Assembly: GCA_034434235.1 (NCBI GenBank)
Contig: DAOTZV010000200.1
Span: 1-33,458 of the forward strand
Length of the DNA stretch: 33,458 bases
Source: CAKZKT01 sp034434235
Lineage (GTDB): Bacteria > Chloroflexota > Anaerolineae > CG2-30-64-16
Direction: 5' to 3'
The notes below the pieces were generated by a model. The model was given only the letters and a program-made list of their open reading frames with translations, was not told the origin of the DNA and made no database searches. Shown in pieces: positions 14,302-21,954 of the stretch (position 1 is the first letter of the stretch; every line of letters starts with the position of its first letter). A program made the position numbers and the translations under genes.

Positions 14302-14331
14302 ATTATAGCACGGAAAAGCCGCGCAGCTCAA
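14302..14331 (-). promoter_or_regulatory. Sigma-70-type promoter giving a leaderless mRNA
   Basis: On the minus strand, TTGAGC (14331-14326) is followed by an 18-nt spacer and a perfect TATAAT (14307-14302). The ATG of the nucleotidyltransferase gene begins 6 nt after TATAAT, about where transcription would start. The promoter could serve the whole leftward six-gene block. The start point is inferred from spacing only. Confidence 0.6.
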
Positions 14332-14440
14332 ATGCTTGGAAGTTGGGCTGGTGTCGTGGTACACTGCGGGAGGAAGACGCGCACGTATCTCTTGTGCCAG
14401 GCATCTTCTCAAAAAGCGGGAGCGACGGGGGGGCGTCCTA

Positions 14441-14600
14441 GCCCGCGTGGCGTAGCCAGGGCGGGCAGACCCCCTTTGAGCAGGCTCATAGGCGGTCTGC
14501 GACCGCCGTCTTTCGCTCGCAGGGGGTCTGTGATGCCCGTTTGGCTGCCTGAGACGATGTGCTCAGGCCGACGACGCCGGTCGCAGACAGGCTAAAAGCA
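14441..14600. repeat. Repeat island with a fragment of the 167-bp MITE-like element
   Basis: The gap 14332-14613 holds no gene. It contains a hairpin GCCCGC...GCGGGC (14441-14466), a hairpin GGCGGTC-TGC-GACCGCC (14491-14507), and a segment (about 14512-14594) that matches the interior of the MITE-like copy at 33086-33251: TCGCTCGCAGGGGGTCTG, then GCCTGAGACGA, then CAGGCCGACGACGCCGGTC. The terminal inverted repeats are missing, so this is a decayed or partial copy. Confidence 0.6.
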
Positions 14601-14613
14601 GAGGCAAAATATC

Positions 14614-15264
14614 ATGTATATTACAGAATACCATGCCGATCGCGACGCGGGCCGGTCGGCGGCCATCCGCGCCGTGATCTTCGATTTCGGCGGCGTGATC
14701 GTGCGCACCGAGGACCAGGCCGGCCGGCTGCGCGCCGCGGCGCGGTTGGGCGTCTCGCCCCAGGAACTGTACGCCGCGGTATTCGATTCGGCCGTGGCCG
14801 CGCAGGCCACGCTGGGACAGGCGTCGGCCGGGGCCGTGTGGGATCATGTGGCCCGGACGTTCGGGCTGGACGCTGCCGAGCTGGCCCGGCTCCAGGACGA
14901 TTTCTGGGCGGGCGACCGCCTGGACGAGCGCCTGGTGGCGTTCATCCGCAGCCTGCGGCCGGCCCTCAAGACCGGCATCTTGAGCAACGCCTGGCCCGAC
15001 GGCCGCCGCATCATCGCCGAAAAGTTCGGCCTGGCGCACGTCGTGGACGACATCGTCATCTCGGCCGAGGTCGGGGTGGCCAAGCCCGACGCGCGCATCT
15101 TTCAGCTTGCCGCGGCGCGGCTGGGCGTCGAGCCGGGCCAGGTCATCTTCGTGGACGACTTCAGCCGCAACCTCGAAGGCGCCCGCGCGGCCGGCATGCA
15201 CGCCGTGCACTTCAAGAGCACCGATCAGATGATCGCCGAGGTGCGGGCGTTGATCGGAGGATGA
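14614..15264 (+). CDS. HAD superfamily hydrolase (DFGGV subgroup)
   Basis: This 216-residue HAD phosphatase-like protein has motif I V-I-F-D-F-G-G-V. The nucleophile Asp is there, but the usual second Asp (D-x-D) is Gly, as in the YihX/epoxide-hydrolase-N-like subgroup. Motif II is I-L-S-N-A-W, motif III the Lys of V-A-K-P-D-A-R-I-F, and motif IV F-V-D-D-F. AGAGG lies 9 nt before the ATG. The gene is followed after 4 nt by a GT4 glycosyltransferase whose ribosome-binding site lies at its stop codon, so the two are probably co-transcribed. It may dephosphorylate a sugar phosphate, but the substrate is unknown. Confidence 0.9.
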   Translation: MYITEYHADRDAGRSAAIRAVIFDFGGVIVRTEDQAGRLRAAARLGVSPQELYAAVFDSAVAAQATLGQASAGAVWDHVARTFGLDAAELARLQDDFWAGDRLDERLVAFIRSLRPALKTGILSNAWPDGRRIIAEKFGLAHVVDDIVISAEVGVAKPDARIFQLAAARLGVEPGQVIFVDDFSRNLEGARAAGMHAVHFKSTDQMIAEVRALIGG

Positions 15265-15268
15265 GAAG

Positions 15269-16567
15269 ATGCCCGAGCAAATCCAGCGTTCGGATCTGAG
15301 CGTTTGCATGCTCAGCGTGCACACCTGCCCGTTGGCCACCCTCGGCGGCAAGGACACGGGCGGCATGAACGTCTACGTGCGCGACCTGACGGTCGAGCTG
15401 GGCCGCCGCGGGGTCACGGTGGACGTCTTCACCCGCTCGCAGGACGACCATGTGCCGCGCATCTCGCACGAGCTGGGGCCGACCGCGCAGGTGATCCACG
15501 TGCCGGCCGGGCCCGAGCGGCCGGTGAGCCAGCAGGTGATCTACGAGCACCTGCCGGATTTCGTCGCCTGGGTGGCGCAGTTTGCCCGTGAGAACGGCCG
15601 CCGGTACGACGTGATCCATAGCCACTACTGGCTCTCCGGCCTGGCCGGCCAGCGCCTGCAAGCGGCCTGGGGCGATCACGTGCCCATGATCCAGATGTTC
15701 CACACCCTGGGGCACATGAAGAACAGGGTCGCCCGTGCGCCGCACGAGTTCGCGCCGGCCTTGCGCATCGAGAGCGAGCACACGCTCATGCGCCATGCCG
15801 ATCGGATCGTCGCCGGCAGCCCGCTGGACCGGGAGCAGATGGTCCTCCTCTACGGCGCCGCCCCCGACAAGATCGAAGTGATCCCGCCCGGCGTGGACCT
15901 CATGCGCTTTTACCCGCGCTCGCAGCTCGCAGCGCGACAGCGGCTCGAGCTGGATCTGGAGCGCCGGCTGATCCTCTTCGTCGGCCGCATCGAGCCGCTG
16001 AAGGGAATTGACACGTTGCTCGAGGCGATTGCGCTGATGGATCGGGACGAAAGCTGTGACCTGGGCTGCGAATGCCTCTCGGTGGCGATCATCGGCGGGG
16101 ATGCGACGGTGCCCGTGGAGGAGATGACGGCCGAGATGCGCCGGCTCATCGAGCTGCGCGACGCACTGGGCATCAGCAAGCTGGTGACCTTCCTGGGCAA
16201 ACAAGGGCAAGATACCCTGCCCGACTACTATTGCGCGGCCGACGTGCTGGTGATGCCGTCGCACTACGAGTCGTTCGGCATGGTCGCGTTGGAGGCCATG
16301 GCGTGCGGCACGCCGGTGGTGGCCAGCCGGGTGGGCGGCCTGGTGTACACCGTGCAGGACGGCGTGACCGGCCTCCTGGTGCCCGAACGCGACCCGGCCG
16401 CCCTGGCCGACGCGTTGCGGCGCATCCTCAAACAAGACGACCTGCGCTGGCGGTTGCAAGCCAACGCCGTCCGGCTGGCCCAGCAGTTCGGCTGGCCGCT
16501 CATCGCCGACCGCATCCTGGACCTCTACGATCGCGTGCGGGCCGACCGCATTGCCGCGCCGGCCTGA
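15269..16567 (+). CDS. GT4 family glycosyltransferase (MshA/sucrose-phosphate synthase-like)
   Basis: This 432-residue GT-B enzyme transfers a sugar from a nucleotide donor with retention of configuration. The N-terminal domain begins with the glycine-rich acceptor loop G-G-K-D-T-G-G-M-N-V-Y-V-R-D, typical of MshA and sucrose-phosphate synthases. The C-terminal donor domain has L-F-V-G-R-I-E-P-L-K-G and the E-x7-E motif (E-S-F-G-M-V-A-L-E-A-M-A-C-G-T-P). CGGAGG stands 8 nt upstream of the ATG. It lacks membrane segments. Mycothiol is not known from this kind of organism, so MshA activity is doubtful; a glycoside or compatible-solute product, with the HAD partner upstream as a phosphatase, is a possible reading. 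Confidence 0.9.
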   Translation: MPEQIQRSDLSVCMLSVHTCPLATLGGKDTGGMNVYVRDLTVELGRRGVTVDVFTRSQDDHVPRISHELGPTAQVIHVPAGPERPVSQQVIYEHLPDFVAWVAQFARENGRRYDVIHSHYWLSGLAGQRLQAAWGDHVPMIQMFHTLGHMKNRVARAPHEFAPALRIESEHTLMRHADRIVAGSPLDREQMVLLYGAAPDKIEVIPPGVDLMRFYPRSQLAARQRLELDLERRLILFVGRIEPLKGIDTLLEAIALMDRDESCDLGCECLSVAIIGGDATVPVEEMTAEMRRLIELRDALGISKLVTFLGKQGQDTLPDYYCAADVLVMPSHYESFGMVALEAMACGTPVVASRVGGLVYTVQDGVTGLLVPERDPAALADALRRILKQDDLRWRLQANAVRLAQQFGWPLIADRILDLYDRVRADRIAAPA

Positions 16568-16573
16568 GCCGGC

Positions 16574-17845
16574 TCAGCGCGCAACGTAGGGGATTGTCTG
16601 CGGCCCTTCGGGCAGGATGCAGATGCGCGCCTGGCGGCCGTATCGCTTCAGCAGCTCATCTACCGTGTCCTCGATGCGGTGGCATGGCCGCAACAGCGCC
16701 GCGGTGATCTGCTCGTCGGTCAGATTGTGGCTGTAGACGTATACCTCGGCCTTGAGCTGGATCTGCGCCTGGATCTGCGCCTGCCACTGATCCTGTTCCA
16801 GGAAGCCGGGCGTCTGGATGCGCTCGAGCAGTTGTTGCGGGCTGGCGGCCTCGCGCAGGAGCCTGCCGTAGAGCCCGTGATCGGGGATGCCGTCCCAGCA
16901 GCTCGCCGCGCTGATGATCGCGCCGCCCGGCCGCACCACCTGGCCGGCCGCGCTCATCCCCTTGACCGCCTGGTACAGGTTCAGGTCGAGCGGATATCCG
17001 GAGTTCGTGGTGATGACGATGTCGAACGGATACGGCACGGCCACCATGGCCGTGCGCCGCACGAAGTCGCATCCGGCCGCGTGCGCGGCGCGCAGGTCGC
17101 CGGCAAAGACGCCGGTGATCTGCTTCTCCCGGTTCAACGTCACGTTGACCAGAAAGAGCCGGCCCGCCTGCTGCGCCACTTCCTGGATCTCCTCCCAGAT
17201 CGGGTTGCCGACGGTGACGCCCCAGGTGGCGGCCGGATCCGCGATCATGCCGGCGTCGTGATTGCCCAGCACCGTGCGCAATCCGGCCATCCCCGGCATG
17301 ATGGCCTTGCCGCCGCCCGAAAAGCCGGCGAAGAAGTGCGGCTCGATGAAGCCGGTGAGCACCTTCAGGTCGCACGCCATCAGCGCCGCGTTCAGCCAGA
17401 TCTCGTGTCCGCGGCGGGTGCGGCCCACGTGCACCTGGGTGGCCGGATCGAACGCGTTGTTCTGGACGATGGGGTAGCGCGCCGCGATCTCATCGCCGAG
17501 CATCGTGCGCAGCTCGGCCCCGGTGTTGGGGCGATGCGTCCCCAGCGCGTTGAAGAGGGTGACCTCCACCCCGGGCACGCGGGATAGCTCGTCCAGGACG
17601 GCCGGCAGGATCAGGTGGTTGGGGGTGGGCCGGGTGATGTCGCTGAAGACCACGCCGACCCGTTCGCCGGGCCGGACGAGTTCGCGCAACGGCGGGGTGC
17701 CGATCGGCGCGGCCAGCGCCTCGCGGAGCGCCGCGGCCGGATCCGCCAGGCCGGGCACGAAGGCGGACTCGACGACGGTGATGTCGAGGTCGTCGGGCAG
17801 TTCCAGCAACAGGCCGGTTTTGTCGTAGGCAAGTTTGAGGCGCAT
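16574..17845 (-). CDS. larA: LarA family nickel-dependent lactate racemase homologue
   Basis: This 423-residue protein is of the LarA family, which racemises or epimerises 2-hydroxyacids with a nickel-pincer (NPN) cofactor. The cofactor residues keep LarA spacing: His170, Lys180 and His196 (H-x9-K-x15-H), equivalent to His174, Lys184 and His200 of the Lactiplantibacillus enzyme. The G-T-H-R-P-N-T strip holds the likely catalytic His. The ATG at 17845 is preferred because M-R-L-K-L is the family N-terminus; an ATG at 17857 adds four residues. No larB, larC or larE gene for cofactor synthesis is in the window. Many LarA homologues act on acids other than lactate, so the substrate is open. The gene is convergent with the GT4 gene (6 bp between the stops) and divergent from the regulator. 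Confidence 0.88.
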   Translation of the reverse strand: MRLKLAYDKTGLLLELPDDLDITVVESAFVPGLADPAAALREALAAPIGTPPLRELVRPGERVGVVFSDITRPTPNHLILPAVLDELSRVPGVEVTLFNALGTHRPNTGAELRTMLGDEIAARYPIVQNNAFDPATQVHVGRTRRGHEIWLNAALMACDLKVLTGFIEPHFFAGFSGGGKAIMPGMAGLRTVLGNHDAGMIADPAATWGVTVGNPIWEEIQEVAQQAGRLFLVNVTLNREKQITGVFAGDLRAAHAAGCDFVRRTAMVAVPYPFDIVITTNSGYPLDLNLYQAVKGMSAAGQVVRPGGAIISAASCWDGIPDHGLYGRLLREAASPQQLLERIQTPGFLEQDQWQAQIQAQIQLKAEVYVYSHNLTDEQITAALLRPCHRIEDTVDELLKRYGRQARICILPEGPQTIPYVAR

Positions 17846-17880
17846 GTGAGCTACCATCCAAAGATCATTTGCGCTGGCTA

Positions 17881-17889
17881 TGGTATAAT
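17881..17889 (+). promoter_or_regulatory. Extended -10 promoter candidate (TGGTATAAT) for the regulator locus
   Basis: TG-G-TATAAT on the plus strand lies in the AT-rich divergent gap 17846-17945. No good -35 box is seen 16-18 nt upstream, so it would act as an extended -10 element. It would drive the small reading frame at 17946 and the hybrid regulator gene. A leftward promoter for larA probably lies in the same stretch but cannot be singled out. Confidence 0.45.
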
Positions 17890-17945
17890 AACCTTATGAT
17901 ACCCTGATCGTCACGCTGGGTCAAGCACGCGGCAAGGAGGCTGTG

Positions 17946-18098
17946 ATGTGGAGTCCGAAAACCTTTCCGGTGGGCGTAACACGGGCGCGCCGCGCCGTGG
18001 TCGGTGCGCACGGCCGACTCGGCGATGCGCCGCTGGCCGCGGCTGGCCGAGCGCTGGCGCTACGAAGCGGGCGCGGTGCTGTTGACCGGAGTTCGTGA
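17946..18098 (+). CDS. Possible 50-residue leader peptide or small protein
   Basis: An ideal ribosome-binding site, AAGGAGG (17934-17940), lies 5 nt before an ATG that opens a 50-codon frame ending in TGA 9 nt before the regulator ATG. The product begins M-W-S-P-K-T-F-P-V and is then Arg/Ala-rich, with no recognisable domain. The composition looks like generic high-GC sequence, so it may be a leader whose translation affects the regulator rather than a working protein. A second short frame (from GTG 18004 or ATG 18025) ends in a stop that overlaps the regulator ATG as ATGA and could instead provide coupling. Without the strong ribosome-binding site I would not list it. Confidence 0.35.
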   Translation: MWSPKTFPVGVTRARRAVVGAHGRLGDAPLAAAGRALALRSGRGAVDRSS

Positions 18099-18107
18099 GG
18101 ACCGGAC

Positions 18108-21100
18108 ATGAGCAGCGACCTCTCGATGGCGGTTTCGCGCGCGGGTCGCCGCGGGCCGACTATCGGCGTGATCATGGACAACATATTCGGCGAATCGCGC
18201 TCCAGCCTGTGGCCGGGGATCGCCGACACGGTGCGCGCACACGGCGGCCGCCTGTTGTGCTTTGCCGGCGGCTATCTTCACGATCCGGACGATTTCAGCC
18301 GCCGCGGCAACTTCATCTATGACCTGATTGACAGCGGCCGGCTGGACGGCCTGATCGTCTGGTCCTCGTCGCTGGCCAGCTACGTGGGCCTCGCTGCGCT
18401 GCGCCGCTTCTGCGATCGCTATCGGCCCATTCCGATGGTGAGCATCGGCGTGACGCTGGAGGGCATCCCCGGCATCCTCCTCGACAGTTATGACGGCATG
18501 AAGCAAGTCATGCGTCACCTGATCACCGTCCACGGCCGGCGCCGGCTCGCCTTCGTGCGGGGGCCGGAAGGACATCGCGACGCGGATGAGCGTTACCGCG
18601 CCTATCTGGATGCCTTGCAGGAATTCGGCCTGCCGCTGCTTCCCGAGCTCATCTCCCCCTGCTACAAGTGGTACGAGCCGGGCGGCCGGGCCGCGGTGGA
18701 ACTGTTCCTGGACGAGCGTCGGGCGAGCTTCGACGCGGTGGTATGCGTCAACGATCAGGTGGCCGTCGACGCGATGGACACGCTGCGCGCGCACGGCCTG
18801 CGCGTGCCCGAGGACGTGTCGGTGACCGGCTTCGACAATACGCCGTTGGGCCGGCTGGTCACTCCGCCGTTGACCTCGGTGCCCTGGCGCATGTACGAAC
18901 GGGGTCGCCAGGCGGTCAACCTGCTGATGGCCTTGATGGCCGGCGAGCCGGCGCCGGCGCAGGTGCTGTTGCCCACCCGGCTGGTGGTGCGCCAGTCGTG
19001 CGGCTGCCCGGACCCGGCCGTGGTCCTGGCCGCGGGCGAGCTGTCGCGGCCGGTCGTCGAAGACGTGGCCTTTTCCGCGCCGGCCGTGCGCAGCCAATGC
19101 CTGGCGGCGTTGAGCGCGCAACTGGACGGCACGGAGCGCGCGGAGCAGTTCCTGGACGCGTTTCTCGCCGACCTCTCCGGTGAGGCGGTTGGCGGATTTC
19201 TGCCCGCTCTGGAGGCGATCTTGCGCCAGGAGGTGGCGGCCGGCAGCGACGTGATTGCCTGGCAAGGGGCTATCTCCGTCCTGCGTCGGCAGCTCCTGCC
19301 CTATCTGGTTGCACAGCCCGCGTTGCTCGTGCGCGGGGAAGACCTCTGGCACCAGGCCCGCGTGATGATCGGCGACTATGCTTTTCGCATGCGCGGCTAT
19401 CGCGAATGGCTGGCGCAGAACCGGGCGCAACGCCTGCAGCGCATCTCGCATTGCCTGGCGACGAGCGGCCGGTTGTCCGACCTGATGGATGTGCTGGCCG
19501 AGGAATTGCCCGGCCTGGGCATCGGCCGCTGTTACCTGGCCCTTTACGATGACCCGTCCGCGCCCGGCGAGTGGTGCCGCTTGTTGCTGGCCTATGACGA
19601 ACACGGCCGCGTCGACCTGGGCCCTGAAGGCCGGCTTGTCCGCGCGCGCGATCTGGCCATGGGCGAGCTCCTTCCGCCCGATCAACGCGAGAGCCTGTTG
19701 CTCCTGCCGCTCGTCTTCCAGGAGGACCGGCTTGGCCTGGTGATGTTCGATCAGAAGGTGCCGGGCGATTTCTACGCGGTGCTCCAGGAGGCGATCGGCG
19801 TGGCGCTCAAGTCCGTCATGCTGTCGGAGCAGAGCGCCCGGCTCTATCGCCAGGCCGTGGCCGCGCAGGAAGCCGCGCAGGAGGGCCGCCGGCTGGCCGA
19901 GGAAGCCGACCGCTTGAAGAGCCGCTTCCTCTCGATGGTGAGCCACGAACTCCGCACGCCGCTGATCCTCCTGGTGGGCCTGAGCGAAATGCTGCTGCGC
20001 GAACGGACCGGCGATCGCCGGCCGCCGCTGCCCGAACCCTATCGGCAGGACCTGGCGCGCATCCATGTCAGCGCACAGCAACTGGATGGCCTGGTGCGCG
20101 ATGTGCTCGACCTGGCGCGCAGCCAGACCGGCCAGCTCCGGCTGATCAAGGCGCCCCTCGACATGAGCCAGATCTTACGGCCGGTCGCCTTGATCGGCGA
20201 GCAGATGGCGCGCGCCAAGGGGCTGGAATGGCAGGCGATCATCCCCGATGCGCTGCCGACCGTGTACGGCGACGCGTCGCGGCTGCGGCAGGTGACCCTC
20301 AACCTGGTGACCAACGCCGTTAAGTTCACGGAAGCCGGCCGGATCGTCCTGATGGCCGAAACGGACGGCGCCAGCGTGACCGTTTCGGTGAGCGATACCG
20401 GCCCGGGCGTGCCCCTGGACGAACAGGAAGCGATCTTCGACGAGTTCCGCCAGTCGGAGCGCACCGCCGCGCGCGGCTACGGCGGCCTCGGCATCGGGCT
20501 GGCGATCTGCCGCGAGCTGGTGGAGCTGCACGGCGGACAGATCGGCGTGCACTCCTCCGGCGAAGAGGAAGGGGGCTCTACTTTCTATTTCACCTTGCCG
20601 GTGTGGCGCCAGGAAAAGGAAGCCGCTCGCCGACCGGCCTCGCAGACGGTCGTCCTGTTGACGGCCGGGTCGGCCGACGGCCACCATCTGGTGGAATCGT
20701 TGCGCCGGGACGGCTTCCAGGCCACTTCGTTGTGCCTGGACGGCCATCCCAACTGGCTCGACGCGTTGTTAGCGCTGGCGCCGGGGGCCGTCTTGCTCGA
20801 TTGCGAACCGGCTTCGGCGCGCGGCTGGCAGGTGATCGAGGCGTTGCGCGGCCATCCGGCCTTACACGATGTGCCCGTGTTCTTCTATGCCCTGCCGCGG
20901 CCCGACGCAGGCGCGATGCTGGCATTGGGCCATCTGACCAAGCCGGTGGAGGCGAGCGCGTTGCGAGAGGCCTTGGAGCGTTACGGCCTGACGCCGGCCG
21001 TCGGCAGCGGCAGCCGGAGCATCCTGGTCGTGGACGATGATCCGCACATCCTGGACTTGCACGCCCGGCTGGTGGCCGAGGCGTTGCCCGATTGTCGGGT

Positions 21101-21737
21101 GTTGCGGGCCGCGAACGGTCGCATCGCTCTGGAGCTCATGCGTTCCGAACGGCCGTCTCTGGTCTTGCTCGACCTGATGATGCCGGAGCTGGACGGGATG
21201 GCCGTGTTGGCCGCGATGCAGGAGGACGAGCGGCTGCGCGGAATCCCGGTCATCGTCGTCACGGCCCAGACATTGACGCAGCGAGAGATGGAGCAGCTCA
21301 ACCGCGGGGTGGCGGCCGTCCTGCAGAAAGGGCTCTTCACGGCCGAAGAGACGCTGGCGCACATCGAGGCGGCCCTGACGCGCAGCAAGCGCCTGGGCAG
21401 CGAAGCGCAGCGCACCACGCGCAAAGCCATGGCCTACATCCACGAGCATTATGCCGAGCCGATCTCGCGCGAGGATGTGGCCGCGCATATCGGCGTCAGC
21501 GCGCGGCACCTGACGCGCTGTTTCCACCAGGAAATGGGCGTATCGCCCATCACCTACCTCAGCCGCTACCGGATCGAGCGGGCCAAACGGCTGCTCGAAG
21601 CCGGAGACAGGACCATCACCGAGGTGGCCATCGCCACCGGCTTCGCGAGCAGCAGCTATTTCGCGGACGCGTTCCGCCGCGAAACGGGCATGTCGCCGCG
21701 CGAGTACCAACGCCGCGCACTTGCTCCAAAATCTTGA
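18108..21737 (+). CDS. Cytoplasmic hybrid regulator: LacI-type sensor, GAF-like, histidine kinase, receivers, AraC HTH
   Basis: This 1209-residue protein joins sensing, phosphorelay and DNA binding. Residues ~20-305 are a periplasmic-binding-protein-like domain of the LacI/PurR type (G-V-I-M-D-N-I-F start; V-T-G-F-D-N-T-P-L-G near 245) without the LacI HTH. A GAF-like domain (~445-590) and a short coiled coil follow. The HisKA H-box has His613 (V-S-H-E-L-R-T-P-L), then HATPase motifs N-L-V-T-N-A, D-T-G-P-G-V and G-L-G-I-G-L. A degenerate receiver has Asp898 and a K-P strip but lacks the N-terminal acidic pair. A canonical receiver carries D-D-D-P and Asp1022 (L-L-D-L-M-M-P). Two AraC-type HTH motifs end the protein. 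No signal peptide or membrane segment is seen, so it should sense an imported ligand in the cytoplasm and probably controls the transporter genes downstream. GAGG stands upstream of the ATG. Confidence 0.93.
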   Translation: MSSDLSMAVSRAGRRGPTIGVIMDNIFGESRSSLWPGIADTVRAHGGRLLCFAGGYLHDPDDFSRRGNFIYDLIDSGRLDGLIVWSSSLASYVGLAALRRFCDRYRPIPMVSIGVTLEGIPGILLDSYDGMKQVMRHLITVHGRRRLAFVRGPEGHRDADERYRAYLDALQEFGLPLLPELISPCYKWYEPGGRAAVELFLDERRASFDAVVCVNDQVAVDAMDTLRAHGLRVPEDVSVTGFDNTPLGRLVTPPLTSVPWRMYERGRQAVNLLMALMAGEPAPAQVLLPTRLVVRQSCGCPDPAVVLAAGELSRPVVEDVAFSAPAVRSQCLAALSAQLDGTERAEQFLDAFLADLSGEAVGGFLPALEAILRQEVAAGSDVIAWQGAISVLRRQLLPYLVAQPALLVRGEDLWHQARVMIGDYAFRMRGYREWLAQNRAQRLQRISHCLATSGRLSDLMDVLAEELPGLGIGRCYLALYDDPSAPGEWCRLLLAYDEHGRVDLGPEGRLVRARDLAMGELLPPDQRESLLLLPLVFQEDRLGLVMFDQKVPGDFYAVLQEAIGVALKSVMLSEQSARLYRQAVAAQEAAQEGRRLAEEADRLKSRFLSMVSHELRTPLILLVGLSEMLLRERTGDRRPPLPEPYRQDLARIHVSAQQLDGLVRDVLDLARSQTGQLRLIKAPLDMSQILRPVALIGEQMARAKGLEWQAIIPDALPTVYGDASRLRQVTLNLVTNAVKFTEAGRIVLMAETDGASVTVSVSDTGPGVPLDEQEAIFDEFRQSERTAARGYGGLGIGLAICRELVELHGGQIGVHSSGEEEGGSTFYFTLPVWRQEKEAARRPASQTVVLLTAGSADGHHLVESLRRDGFQATSLCLDGHPNWLDALLALAPGAVLLDCEPASARGWQVIEALRGHPALHDVPVFFYALPRPDAGAMLALGHLTKPVEASALREALERYGLTPAVGSGSRSILVVDDDPHILDLHARLVAEALPDCRVLRAANGRIALELMRSERPSLVLLDLMMPELDGMAVLAAMQEDERLRGIPVIVVTAQTLTQREMEQLNRGVAAVLQKGLFTAEETLAHIEAALTRSKRLGSEAQRTTRKAMAYIHEHYAEPISREDVAAHIGVSARHLTRCFHQEMGVSPITYLSRYRIERAKRLLEAGDRTITEVAIATGFASSSYFADAFRRETGMSPREYQRRALAPKS

Positions 21738-21767
21738 TTTAATGTCCCAAAGGCGAAAGACACGCGG

Positions 21768-21800
21768 GGCGGGATTAAGATATCATAATCGTGTCCCGCC
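21768..21800 (+). terminator. Imperfect hairpin downstream of the regulator gene
   Basis: GGCGGGATTA (21768-21777) pairs with TAATC and TCCCGCC (21786-21800), with an 8-nt loop and a 3-nt bulge. No T-run follows, so it could be an RNA-stability hairpin or a weak terminator between the regulator and the receiver gene. Confidence 0.4.
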
Positions 21801-21811
21801 GTTGATAGTAA

Positions 21812-21841
21812 CTCGACAATGTTAGATTACCAATTGTCGAG
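21812..21841. promoter_or_regulatory. Inverted repeat CTCGACAAT-N12-ATTGTCGAG, operator candidate
   Basis: Two perfect 9-bp arms are separated by 12 bp (centre-to-centre distance 21 bp, two helical turns), upstream of the receiver and transporter genes. The spacing suits a dimeric regulator such as one with an AraC-type domain; a simple RNA hairpin is the alternative. The AT-rich content stands out from its GC-rich surroundings. The rest of the gap 21738-21954 holds one hairpin and one dispersed palindrome. Confidence 0.4.
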
Positions 21842-21858
21842 GTAAGATCATCGAATTC

Positions 21859-21892
21859 GCGCGCCTGGCACTCCCGAAAGCGCCGGGCGCGT
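21859..21892. repeat. Diverged copy of the CCTGGCACTTCCGAAAGTGCC palindrome family
   Basis: CGCGCCTGGCACT, then CCCGAA, then AGCGCCGGGCGCG forms an imperfect palindrome. It aligns with the perfect copy at 26003-26036, sharing CCTGGCACT and CCGAAAG. Both copies lie in intergenic DNA of the transporter locus. Confidence 0.55.
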
Positions 21893-21954
21893 GGACGACC
21901 AGGCCGTGCTGGCCGCGCCACGACTTGAGGCCCGTGTGCCCGGAGATGCGCCGC

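Noticed and set aside
14296..14412. Longer N-terminus for the MocA-like protein
   Set aside because: It would be translated across the TATAAT promoter and repeat-adjacent DNA and adds residues before the nucleotide-binding loop not expected in the family.
14441..14613. A riboswitch upstream of the HAD gene
   Set aside because: The hairpins are explained by dispersed repeats shared with 33.1 kb; no known riboswitch core was recognised.
18060..20081. A 670-codon open frame on the minus strand opposite the hybrid regulator
   Set aside because: The plus strand shows clear PBP-like, GAF-like and kinase motifs; the antisense product has none and a His/Arg/Gln-rich composition typical of shadow frames.
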